A stretch of DNA of 64,000 nucleotides from Duganella sp. SG902 (GTDB lineage: Bacteria; Pseudomonadota; Gammaproteobacteria; Burkholderiales; Burkholderiaceae_D). The position numbers and the translations under genes were made by a program. Numbering within the stretch: position 1 is the stretch's first letter; each line of letters opens with the position of its first letter. Below the pieces are notes generated by a model. That model was not told the origin of the DNA, ran no database searches, and saw nothing but the letters and a program-made list of their open reading frames with translations. The stretch lies in the NCBI RefSeq assembly GCF_013376005.1, contig NZ_JABMJK010000002.1:434001-498000 (forward strand), written 5' to 3'. Shown here in pieces: positions 26,964 to 35,125 of the stretch.

Positions 26964-27057
26964 AATCCGGGGTCAGGTCCTCCATTTCTACACGGCCTCT
27001 GCCGTAGCGGACGCTACGGCAGAGGCCGTGTAGAAATGGAGGACCTGACCCCGGATT
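26964..27057. repeat. 94-nt palindrome with 46-bp perfect arms and GGGGTCAG ends
   Basis: Arms 26964-27009 and 27012-27057 match over all 46 positions with only GA between them. It begins AATCCGGGGTCAG and ends CTGACCCCGGATT. It shares the GGGGTCAG edge with the elements at 9707 and 29286 but has a different core. It lies 2 nt after the MFS stop and 86 nt before the phosphoesterase ATG. It may act as a terminator. Confidence 0.85.
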
Positions 27058-27143
27058 GGTGGTAGCGCTTCCAAAATGTAATCAGGCGGTCATTTAGCGG
27101 TGCAACAATGCGCCGACTTTTAACCAGCGTGATGGAGTTTTGT

Positions 27144-29279
27144 ATGCGTGTTGTTTTATCCGTGGCGGCGTTGAGCGCCGTCGCCGCCGCCTTGCTGGCG
27201 GCATGCGGCAGCGACGGTCGGCCGATCACTGAAACCAATCCGGGCGACGGTGTCAATTCCACCGCCGTCGCCTTCATGAGCGACGTGCACTTCGAGAACA
27301 TCTACGGCGACTTGAAAAGCAGCCAGTTCTCCGGCATTCCGACCAAGGATGGCAAGAACGCCACCATCCGCACCATGTACGCGCAGCTCACCTCGACGCG
27401 CCTGTTCAACGAAAACTATTTCGCCTTCCGCGCCGCGCTGGATGACGCCTACAACAAGGGCATCCGCCTGGTCGCCATGCCGGGCGATATCTCGGACGAT
27501 GCGCAGCCGATCAACATCGACGGCCTGGCCGATATCCTGCACGAATACCAGGCCAAGGGCATGCGCTTCTTCATCGCCCCCGGCAATCACGATCCCAACG
27601 AGCCGTATGACGATGACGAGGCCGGCAAGAACGATTTCCTGACCAGGGACGGCAAGGAGCAGAAGATCTACGCTGTCAACAACGCCGCCTGTAAGGCCAA
27701 GGACCCGGCCGTGGTGTGCACCAACCAGCTGATGGAGCAGGGCTACGAGAAGCTGATGGGCAAGCTGGGCGAGTTCGGCTATGCGCCCAACAAGAACGAT
27801 GTCTACTGGGAAACGCCGTTCAGCAACTACGCCGACGGCAAGTACAGCTACGAGGCGGCCAGCGCGGCGGCCGACCTGAGCAAGCGTCAGTTCGAAATCT
27901 GAACCGAAGGCGAGGGCGGCAAGTACAAGGTGGCGGGCAAGACTTACAGCCGCTGCGTCAACATGGTCGACGCCAGCTATCTGGTGGAGCCGGTGAAAGG
28001 CATCTGGCTGCTGGCGCTGGACGGCAATGTGCACGCGCCCAACGCCAACTTCGATCCGGCCAATCCGAAATACTTCAAGGGCTATGACAACGCCGGCGAC
28101 GCCGGCTGGAACAAGATGCTGACCCACAAGATCCACCAGATCGAGTGGATCAAATCGGTGGCCGCGCGCGCCAAGGCGCAGGGCAAGCAGCTGATGTCGT
28201 TCTCGCACTATCCGACCATGGACTTCTACGCCAACCAGACCGATGCGATGAAAGCCGTGTTCAAGCCGGGCGCGTTCCAGGTGTCGCGCATGCCGGCCGC
28301 GGCCACCACGGCGGCGCTGGCGGCCACCGGCCTGCCGCTGCACGTCGGCGGCCACATGCACTTCAACGGCACCAATGATTACAAGGACAGCGCCGGCAAC
28401 TACCTGGTCAACGTGCAGTCGCCGTCGCTGGCGGTGTTTGGCGCGGCGTACAAGATCGTCAGCTACCAGAGCAGGGATCTGATCGACGTGCAGACCGTGA
28501 GCCTGAACAATGTCGCGCGCCACAACGAGCTGTTCCCGCTGTACCAGGTGGAGTACGACTATCTGCAGGGCAGCGGCGCGGCCGGCGATGTCGCCAAGCG
28601 CTGGAACCGCGGCATCTTCGATAGCAAGTCATACGGCGAGTTCACGCGCACCTACTTCGGCGAGCTGTCGCGTCTGCGCTTCATGAGTGACTACTGGCCG
28701 TGCGAAATGAAGGAGGCGGCGATGGCGTTGGATGCGCGCCAGATGCTGATCCTGTCGCAGCTGCAGACCAAGGTAACGCTGGCGCAGTTGAAGGACAATC
28801 CGTCGGTGCTGCCGCTCACGGCCGCCTGCGCCGCCAAGGGCGCGGTGACCGACGGCGGTGTCGCCGCCAGCCAGTTGACGGCGGACTGGGCCGTGGCCAC
28901 CGCCAAGGCGGAACAGCTTGCCGCCGCCGCCAACCTGAAGCTGGGCGACTTCGCCAAGATCAGCGCCTACGAGTTTTACGGCGACTTCCACCGCACCGTG
29001 TACGCCGGTGAACTGGCGCTGCGCGACATGGGTGCCGAGCGGGTGGCGCAGTACAAAGTGTTGATGGGCGCGTTCCCGGCATCGCCGGCGGCGATCATCA
29101 GAGTGGGCGATCAACTGTCCGACCAGAACCCGGTGCACGTGGCGTTCCAGTCGCAGTTCAAGCAAGTGTTCACCATCCTGAAAGGCCTGGGCTCGGGCAA
29201 GCCCAGCGAGCACTTCACCATCGACCTCAAGGCGCAAAAGCTGAACAACGCCAGCAGCAGCGGCCTCAGCTTCAACTAA
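27144..29279 (+). pseudogene. Calcineurin-like metallophosphoesterase lipoprotein, interrupted by in-frame TGA
   Basis: One frame of 711 codons is broken only by TGA at 27900-27902 (codon 253). ATG 27144 has GGAG upstream and encodes a lipoprotein signal with lipobox LAAC. Before the stop lie the metal-binding blocks FMSDVHF, GDISDD and PGNHDP; after it lie SHYPTMD and GGHMHFNG. Both halves read as good coding sequence in the same frame. The TGA replaces a codon just before TEGEGGKYK and may stand for Cys (TGC), which could pair with the Cys in YSRCVNMVD. Neither half alone can form the dimetal site. Recent nonsense mutation, base-call error or recoding are possible. Confidence 0.8.
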
Positions 29280-29285
29280 AACTTC

Positions 29286-29367
29286 GGGGTCAGCTCTGAC
29301 ATTCGGACATTCGGGAACTAATTAAAAATTTTTAGTTCCCATTTGTCCGATTGTCAGAGCTGACCCC
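29286..29367. repeat. 82-nt imperfect inverted repeat with GGGGTCAG ends
   Basis: Arms 29286-29320 and 29333-29367 agree at 31 of 35 positions around a 12-nt AT-rich loop. The left outer 27 nt (29284-29310, starting TTCGGGGTCAGCTCTGACA) are identical to the ends of the 9707-9893 element. It separates the convergent phosphoesterase and S9 peptidase genes and could terminate both. Confidence 0.8.
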
Positions 29368-29375
29368 AAATTGCT

Positions 29376-31487
29376 TTACTTCAGGTATTTGGCGAGCCAG
29401 CCGTGCACTTCGCTGTAGAAGTAGCGGCTGTTTTCGCCTTTGAGGATCCAGTGGTTTTCGTCCGGGAACACCAGCAGCTTGCTCGGCACGTTCAGGCGCT
29501 GCTGCGTGGCGAAGTTCATCAGGGCGTTGTTGGCCGGGACGCGGTAGTCCAGCTCGCCCACCGAGATCAGGATCGGCGTCTTGAAGCCCGTGCCTTTCTC
29601 ATGGTTGCCGCCCTGTAGCACCGGGCTCTGCTCGCGCCACACGGCCCTGTCGCCCCAGACCGGGCCGCCGCTGTTGACCTCGCGCCCCCAGACGCTGTCG
29701 CTGGTGCCCCATTGCATGATGAGGTCCATCTCGCCCGCGTGCGAGACGATGGCCTTGTAGCGCGTGGTGGTCGCCTGCAGCCAGTTGGCCAGGTGGCCGC
29801 CATAACTCGCGCCGCCCGCCGCCAGCCTGCCGCCGTCGATGTAGCTGTATTTTTTGAGGGCTTCGTCGACCGCTTCGTTGATTTCGTCGGCCGGGCCTTT
29901 CAACGGGTCGCCCTGGATCGCGCGCGCGAAGTCTTCGCCGTAGCCGGTCGAGCCTTTGTAGTCGGTCAGCAGCACCACGTAGCCCGGCTGCGCCAGCAGG
30001 TGGTAGTTCCAGCGGAGCACGAACTGGTCGCGCCACATGTTGGCCGCGCCGCCATGGATGACCGCGAACAGCGGATACTTTTTGTTCGGGTCGAAGTTGG
30101 CCGGCTTGACGATCATGTTGTGGATCATGCGGCCGTCGCTGGCCTTGAACCAGAAGTGCTCCGGCGCCTGCCAGTCGATGCCGGCCGCGCGCTCGGTGTT
30201 GAACGCGGTCAGACGTTTCGGCGCGCCGTCGCCGAAGGCGTATACCTCGGGCGGATTGATCGACGATTCCCATACGCCCACCAGCGCCTTGCCGCCCGCG
30301 TTCAGCGAACCGATGCTGCCGGTCGGCGGCGATGGCTCGTCGCGCAGGTCGCCGCCGCTGTAGTTGATGGAGTGCAGCTGCTCCAGGCCCGCGTGCTCGT
30401 AACTGAACACCACGCGGTTGACGCCGGCCGGCAGCGCGTAGCGCGAGATCGAACGGTCCAGCCCGGCGGTGAGGATTTTCGGCGCCGGATTGGTCACCGG
30501 CCACGCCAGGCTGGCCAGGCGGCTCAGGTCGTAGACCTTGCCCGGCTCCTCCGCCTCGGTCAGGGTGAACAGGGTTCTGCCGTCGGCGCTGAATTTGAGG
30601 TTGCCGTAGCTGCGCTTGTCGGCGGTCAGCTGGGTCGCCTCGCCGCCGGCCACCGGCACGCTGAAGATTTGCGTGTAGCCCGAGGCGCGCGCCAGTTCGT
30701 CGCGGTTGGTCGAGGCGGAGAACACGATGGCCTTGCCGTCCGGCGCCCAGATCGCGTCCAGCGTCTGGCCTTCGTCGCCCTGGCCGCCGCCGAAGCCTGG
30801 CATGGCCGCCAGCCTGGTCGCGCTCAGCAGGTCGCGCGGCTTGGCGCCCGGCTCGGCGTCCATCACGAACAGCCGCACTTTTTTGTCGTCCAGCCATTTG
30901 TCGAAGAAGCGCGGCGGGAAGCTTTCGTAGGCGCGCGCGCTGTATTTGCGGTCCTTGCGCTCCTTGGCGGTTTTCTTGACGTCCTCCTCGCTGGCGTTGC
31001 CGGGGTAGATGTCGCTGACGAACAGGATCCGCTTGCCGTCCGGGCTGAATTTCGGCTGGCGCGCGCCCAGCGTCAGCGTGGTCAGGCGCTGCGCCTCGCC
31101 GCCGCCGGCGACGTCGATGCGGTAGATCTGGCCGGCCTCGTCGCCCTCGCGCTTGGCGATGAAGATCAGTTGCCTGCCGTCGGGCGACCAGTTGGGCGCG
31201 CCTTCGCCACCCTTGCTGAAGGTGAGGCGGCGCGCCGGCGTGTCGTCGGTCAGCGATTTGATCCACAGGTCCGACCATTGCTCCTTGCTGTCATAGGCGG
31301 GTTCGGTGACGGCGAATACGGCCCATTTGCCGTCCGGGCTCGGTTGTGGCGCGCCCACGCGCTTCATCAGCCATACATCCTCGTGAGTGATGGCGTGCTT
31401 GGCCGCCGCGGCGTCGGCCGCGAAAGCCGGGCCCGTCAGTTGGGCCGAAATGATGAAGGCGAGCAGGGAAAGTCGCGGTATAGTCAT
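29376..31487 (-). CDS. Exported S9 family prolyl oligopeptidase-like peptidase
   Basis: 703 aa. A signal peptide (LSLLAFIISAQLTGPAFAADA) precedes a beta-propeller with WD40-like PD repeats (SPDGKWAVFAV, SPDGRQLIFIA, SPDGKRILFVS). The C-terminal alpha/beta hydrolase has nucleophile GGASYGGHLA near residue 562, acid in GELDYRVP and His in DENHWILK. It resembles dipeptidyl/acylaminoacyl peptidases that cleave small peptides. The start has only a weak Shine-Dalgarno (GAAGCGA). It is divergent from phzF. Confidence 0.93.
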   Translation of the reverse strand: MTIPRLSLLAFIISAQLTGPAFAADAAAAKHAITHEDVWLMKRVGAPQPSPDGKWAVFAVTEPAYDSKEQWSDLWIKSLTDDTPARRLTFSKGGEGAPNWSPDGRQLIFIAKREGDEAGQIYRIDVAGGGEAQRLTTLTLGARQPKFSPDGKRILFVSDIYPGNASEEDVKKTAKERKDRKYSARAYESFPPRFFDKWLDDKKVRLFVMDAEPGAKPRDLLSATRLAAMPGFGGGQGDEGQTLDAIWAPDGKAIVFSASTNRDELARASGYTQIFSVPVAGGEATQLTADKRSYGNLKFSADGRTLFTLTEAEEPGKVYDLSRLASLAWPVTNPAPKILTAGLDRSISRYALPAGVNRVVFSYEHAGLEQLHSINYSGGDLRDEPSPPTGSIGSLNAGGKALVGVWESSINPPEVYAFGDGAPKRLTAFNTERAAGIDWQAPEHFWFKASDGRMIHNMIVKPANFDPNKKYPLFAVIHGGAANMWRDQFVLRWNYHLLAQPGYVVLLTDYKGSTGYGEDFARAIQGDPLKGPADEINEAVDEALKKYSYIDGGRLAAGGASYGGHLANWLQATTTRYKAIVSHAGEMDLIMQWGTSDSVWGREVNSGGPVWGDRAVWREQSPVLQGGNHEKGTGFKTPILISVGELDYRVPANNALMNFATQQRLNVPSKLLVFPDENHWILKGENSRYFYSEVHGWLAKYLK

Positions 31488-31583
31488 GGCGAGTTCGCTT
31501 CAAAGTCAGTGAAACAACGATAGTGGCCACAACCGTCATTGCTGTCAATCAAGTTTTCCTTCTTTTCAGATCACGGAGACAAC

Positions 31584-32429
31584 ATGCAGACCATTACCAA
31601 GGTTCACAAAGTCGCGGCGTTCACCAGCGGCGACGCCGGCGGCAATCCGGCCGGCGTGATGATACGCGCCGCGCTGCCGGAGGAGCCGGCCATGCAGCGC
31701 ATCGCCGCCGAGATGGGATTTTCCGAAACGGTGTTCGCCGCGCCCCACGAGGATGGCTGGCGCGTGCGCTATTTTTCGCCCGACGGCGAGGTGGCGTTCT
31801 GCGGCCATGCGACCATCGCGCTGGGCGCGGTGCTGGCGCGGCAGCATGGCGACGGCATTTTCCCGTTGACCACCAATCACGCGCGGGTGACTGTGGAGGG
31901 GCGCGCCCACGGCGACGGCGCCATGGCGGCGCTGCAGTCGCCGGCCACCTCGAGCGCGCCGGCCGCGCCGGCGCTGGTGCGGGAAGCCTTGCAGCTGTTC
32001 GGCTATACGCTGGCCGACCTGGACGACCGCATCCCGCCCGCCATCGCCAGCGGCGGCGTGCGCCACCTGGTGCTGGCGCTGGCCAGCCGCGACAAGCTGC
32101 GCGCCATGCGCTACGAGCTGGGCGCGGGACGCGGCCTGATGCAGCGCCACGGCCTGACCACCGTCGCGCTGGTGCACGCGGAAACGCCGCGGCGCTTCCA
32201 CGCGCGCAATCCGTTCGCCTCGGGCGGGGTGTATGAGGATCCGGCCACCGGCGCGGCGGCGGCGGCGCTGGCCGGCTATCTGCGCGACCTCGATTGGCCG
32301 CACGGCGGCGCCATCGACATTATCCAGGGCGAGGACATGGGCGCGCCCTGCCTGTTGCAGGCGCAGATTCCGAACCAGCCCGGCAGTTCGATCCGCGTCT
32401 CAGGCAGGGCGCGCATGATGGGCGATTAA
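31584..32429 (+). CDS. PhzF family isomerase/epimerase-like protein
   Basis: 281 aa from ATG 31584 with ACGGAGAC upstream. Family features: KVAAFTSGDAGGNPAGV near the N-terminus, the catalytic Glu region MGFSETVF, VAFCGHATIALG near residue 70, and the second-half GGVYEDPATGAAAAALAGYL. PhzF enzymes isomerise trans-2,3-dihydro-3-hydroxyanthranilate in phenazine synthesis, but most homologues occur without phz genes, as here, and have unknown substrates. It overlaps the convergent gene at 32426 by 4 nt. Confidence 0.88.
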   Translation: MQTITKVHKVAAFTSGDAGGNPAGVMIRAALPEEPAMQRIAAEMGFSETVFAAPHEDGWRVRYFSPDGEVAFCGHATIALGAVLARQHGDGIFPLTTNHARVTVEGRAHGDGAMAALQSPATSSAPAAPALVREALQLFGYTLADLDDRIPPAIASGGVRHLVLALASRDKLRAMRYELGAGRGLMQRHGLTTVALVHAETPRRFHARNPFASGGVYEDPATGAAAAALAGYLRDLDWPHGGAIDIIQGEDMGAPCLLQAQIPNQPGSSIRVSGRARMMGD

Positions 32430-33196
32430 TCCCACTTCTTGAGCAGGCGCGCCAGCTCGCCGTTCTTTTCCAGTTGCTCGACGGCGCGCTGCACGCGCTG
32501 GCGCACCAACGGATCGACGTGGGTGCCCATCGCCATGTAGACGTTGGTGGTGGCCATCACGGTGGGCAGGATCTTGACCTTGCCCGCCAGGCCGGCGCGG
32601 TCGATGAAGCCCTGCATGCCGGGCGCGCGGTGCAGGAAGAAGCGGCCGCGTCCCGCCGCCAGCTTGTGCAGGTTGATGGCCGGGCTGGTGGCGCTCGGGT
32701 CGACGTGCAGGCCGCCCACGCGCTCCAGCATCTCCGGCGTGGTGTAGCCGCGGTTGGTCAGGATGACGGCCTGGGGACCCAGCGCGCGCACGTCGTCCCA
32801 GTCGTGGATGACGGCGCGCTCGCCGGCGCGCGCGATCAGCTGGTAGCGCAGCTGGAACAGCGGCGGGTCGAGGAACACGTACTGGCGCGCGCGCTCGTCG
32901 GTCTTTTGCACGGCGCACAGGGCGTCGTGCTGGTGGGTGGCGAGCTCGGACAGCGCGCGCACCAGCGGCAGCCATTGCTGGTCGCCGACGAATTGCAGCG
33001 TCGGGTCGGTGCGCTCGATGGCGCGGAACAGGTCGACGCACAGGCCGACCACGCGGCCGATGCCGGCCGGGATGAACTTGGGTTCCGTGCCTTCCTGCGC
33101 CACCACTTTCAGGACGGTGACCGGGGCCGCCGGCGCCGGCGCGCCCAGCAAGGCGCACAGCAGCGCCAGCGCGCGCCGCAATCCCTTCGACAACAT
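32426..33196 (-). CDS. Orphan periplasmic solute-binding-like protein (SBP_bac_3), copy 1
   Basis: 256 aa, GGGAGA before the ATG, signal peptide ending near APAPAAP. The fold resembles amino-acid-binding family 3 proteins: QEGTEPKFIPAGIGRVVGLCVD-like opening, then PPLFQLRYQLIARAGE and NRGYTTPEMLERVGG. No permease or ATPase is nearby. The copy at 34107 shares the same plan (GTEPKFI, GLCVD, RAIE, FVGDQ, CAVQ), so the two are paralogues. Two conserved Cys (GLCVD, ALCAVQ) may pair. A sensing or ligand-scavenging role is possible. Confidence 0.75.
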   Translation of the reverse strand: MLSKGLRRALALLCALLGAPAPAAPVTVLKVVAQEGTEPKFIPAGIGRVVGLCVDLFRAIERTDPTLQFVGDQQWLPLVRALSELATHQHDALCAVQKTDERARQYVFLDPPLFQLRYQLIARAGERAVIHDWDDVRALGPQAVILTNRGYTTPEMLERVGGLHVDPSATSPAINLHKLAAGRGRFFLHRAPGMQGFIDRAGLAGKVKILPTVMATTNVYMAMGTHVDPLVRQRVQRAVEQLEKNGELARLLKKWD

Positions 33197-33258
33197 GGAC
33201 TCTCCCGTGGTTGCTTATGGACCGAAAGTATAGAGCAGGCGCGGCGGCCGGTGCGCGC

Positions 33259-34032
33259 TTATTGCTTGAGCAGGCGCGGCACGCCCTCGCTGACGGCCGC
33301 GCGCAGCAGGTGGTCGAGGTAGTCGGTTTTCTCCTTGGCGCTCAGCGCGCCCCAGGTGCGCACGGCGCGCTCGTCGGCGTTCTGGGCGTAGGTCACCATC
33401 TGGCTTTGCCTGAGGCGCACCTCGCGCTCCACCGCCAGCGTGTCGGCGTTGATCAGGCGCAGCTTGACGTAGGCGAACGGCATCAGCACGCCCTGGGTGC
33501 TCTCGTGATTGTCCGGCTTGTCCTTGTACGCGACCACATGCACCCGGTCGTCCATGTAGAAGCCCAGGCCCTCGATCTTGCCGGTGCCGCTGGATTCGTT
33601 CATGAATTTCAGCTCGGCGTCGGCGCGGTATTTGGTGATCAGGATCAGGTGGGTGATGCCCTTGTCCTTCCAAAGGCTTTTCAGGAACTCGCGGTCGGCC
33701 TGGTGGGCGGTGGCATCGTCGAACATGGCGTTCTGCTGCTGGTGCAGGCCGGCGTCGGTGCTCAGCATCAGGAAGCGGCCGGCGTCGGGCTGGACCTGCT
33801 GGACGGCGGCGCTGGCCGCGCGGATGGCGGCCTCGTCGAACAGCGTGTTCTCGCCCAGCGAATACACCTGCTTGTCGTTGGTGTCGGTGCGGCTGCCGAT
33901 CTCCGGCACGTAGGTGACGGTGGAGATGCTGTCCCCCACCAGCGAGAGGATGCCGTATTTGCGCGGCGCCTCGGCGGCGTGGACGGAAGCGGCCAGCAGC
34001 AGCGCGGCCAGGACGGGCATGGAGGGTTTCAT
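33259..34032 (-). CDS. Secreted protein of unknown function between two SBP paralogues
   Basis: 257 aa with a short signal peptide (MKPSMPVLAALLLAASVHAA). The mature part reads PRKYGILSLVGDSISTVTYV, then LMLSTDAGLHQQQNAMFD, then THLILITKYRADAELKF. Alternating strands and helices suggest one alpha/beta domain. I recognise no catalytic motif or named family. It is transcribed in the same direction as the flanking solute-binding-like genes with short gaps of 62 and 74 nt, so joint function is possible. Confidence 0.7.
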   Translation of the reverse strand: MKPSMPVLAALLLAASVHAAEAPRKYGILSLVGDSISTVTYVPEIGSRTDTNDKQVYSLGENTLFDEAAIRAASAAVQQVQPDAGRFLMLSTDAGLHQQQNAMFDDATAHQADREFLKSLWKDKGITHLILITKYRADAELKFMNESSGTGKIEGLGFYMDDRVHVVAYKDKPDNHESTQGVLMPFAYVKLRLINADTLAVEREVRLRQSQMVTYAQNADERAVRTWGALSAKEKTDYLDHLLRAAVSEGVPRLLKQ

Positions 34033-34106
34033 GGGCAGGCGGCGAAGTTATGTTGCGACAATCTTAGCATTGTTGACTCCTGGAAATACTCACCAATTGC
34101 CACGCG

Positions 34107-34883
34107 CTAGTCCCATTTGCGCATCAGCCGCTCCAGCTCGCCCTTCCTGTCCAGCTGGTGGAGCGCGTCGGCCAGCCGCTCGCCGATCCTGGCGTCCAGC
34201 TGCTTGCTGGTGGCGAAGTACAGCTTGGCGCTGTACATCACCGGCGGCAGGATTCTGACCTTGCCGGCGGTGCCGGTGCGCTGCAGCAGTCTTTGCAGGC
34301 CGGGGCCGCGGTGGAAGTACAGGCGGCCGCGGCCGGCGATCAGCTTTTGCAGGTTCAGCTCCGGGCTGGTCGAGCTGGCGTCGACCTCGATGCCGCCCAT
34401 GGCGGTCACGATGTCGCCGGCGGCGAAGCCGCGGTTGACCAGCACCACGCCGTCGGGCGCGAGCCTGCGCACGTCGTCCCAGGTCTGCAGCGCCACGTCG
34501 TCGTTGGCGCGCACCAGGAAGTGGTATTCGATGGTGTACAGCGGCGGGCCGATGAAGTTGAAGCGCCGCTCGCGCTCGGCGGTGCGCTGGACCGCGCACT
34601 GCACGTCCTCGAGGCCGGCCTCGAGCTCGGAGTAGGCGCGGATCAGCGGCTTCCAGCGCTGGTCGCCGACGAAGCGCAGGCCGGGATCGATGTGCTCGAT
34701 GGCGCGCAGGATGTCGACGCACAGGCCGGCGATGCGGCCCTTGCCGTCGGCGATGAACTTGGGCTCGGTGCCCTCCTGGGCGGCGGTGCGCAGCTCGATG
34801 GGGGCCGGGGCGGCGGCGGCGGGCAAAGGCATCAGGCAAGCGGCCAGCAGCAGCTTTGTCCCTATGCCATGCGCAACAGTCAT
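34107..34883 (-). CDS. Orphan periplasmic solute-binding-like protein (SBP_bac_3), copy 2
   Basis: 258 aa from ATG 34883, selected because TTGAGGTGA lies just upstream; an in-frame GTG at 34889 is less likely. Signal peptide to [46 protein letters not shown] and VQCAVQRTAERERRF parallel the copy at 32426. The last residues LMRKWD match LLKKWD in copy 1. No cognate transporter in the window. Confidence 0.75.
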   Translation of the reverse strand: MTVAHGIGTKLLLAACLMPLPAAAAPAPIELRTAAQEGTEPKFIADGKGRIAGLCVDILRAIEHIDPGLRFVGDQRWKPLIRAYSELEAGLEDVQCAVQRTAERERRFNFIGPPLYTIEYHFLVRANDDVALQTWDDVRRLAPDGVVLVNRGFAAGDIVTAMGGIEVDASSTSPELNLQKLIAGRGRLYFHRGPGLQRLLQRTGTAGKVRILPPVMYSAKLYFATSKQLDARIGERLADALHQLDRKGELERLMRKWD

Positions 34884-34961
34884 ATTCACCTCAAGGAGTC
34901 CGCGCCCGCGCTCTTGGCCCTAGCTTACACCAGCGCCCGCCAGCGCGGCGAACGGACGAAA

Positions 34962-34988
34962 AAAAAGCTTCCGTTCTGGAAGCTTTTT
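34962..34988. terminator. Terminator downstream of tRNA-Lys, usable in both directions
   Basis: AAAAAGCTTCC/GGAAGCTTTTT, 11-bp stem with 5-nt loop. On the minus strand it starts 12 nt after the tRNA 3' end and ends in a run of T. Confidence 0.8.
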
Positions 34989-34999
34989 CTGGAATTCGG

Positions 35000-35075
35000 T
35001 GGTAGGCCGTGCGGGATTCGAACCTGCGACCAACGGATTAAAAGTCCGCTGCTCTACCAGCTGAGCTAACGACCC
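35000..35075 (-). tRNA. tRNA-Lys (anticodon TTT)
   Basis: 76 nt with encoded CCA. The minus strand begins GGGTCGTTAGCTCAG. The anticodon stem GCGGA/TCCGT encloses CTTTTAA. The T arm reads GCAGGTTCGAATCCCGC. The acceptor stem pairs fully with one G-T at position 1-72. It decodes AAA and AAG. Confidence 0.97.
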
Positions 35076-35125
35076 CCGAAAGAGGCCGTATTATAGACTG
35101 TCCGCCGATAATTGCAAAGGGGTTT

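Noticed and set aside
27900..27960. Selenocysteine insertion at the TGA in the phosphoesterase
   Set aside because: No convincing stem-loop with a suitable apical loop is visible in the 50 nt after the TGA, the protein is a lipoprotein, and no selenoprotein of this family is known to me. Kept only as a low-probability alternative.
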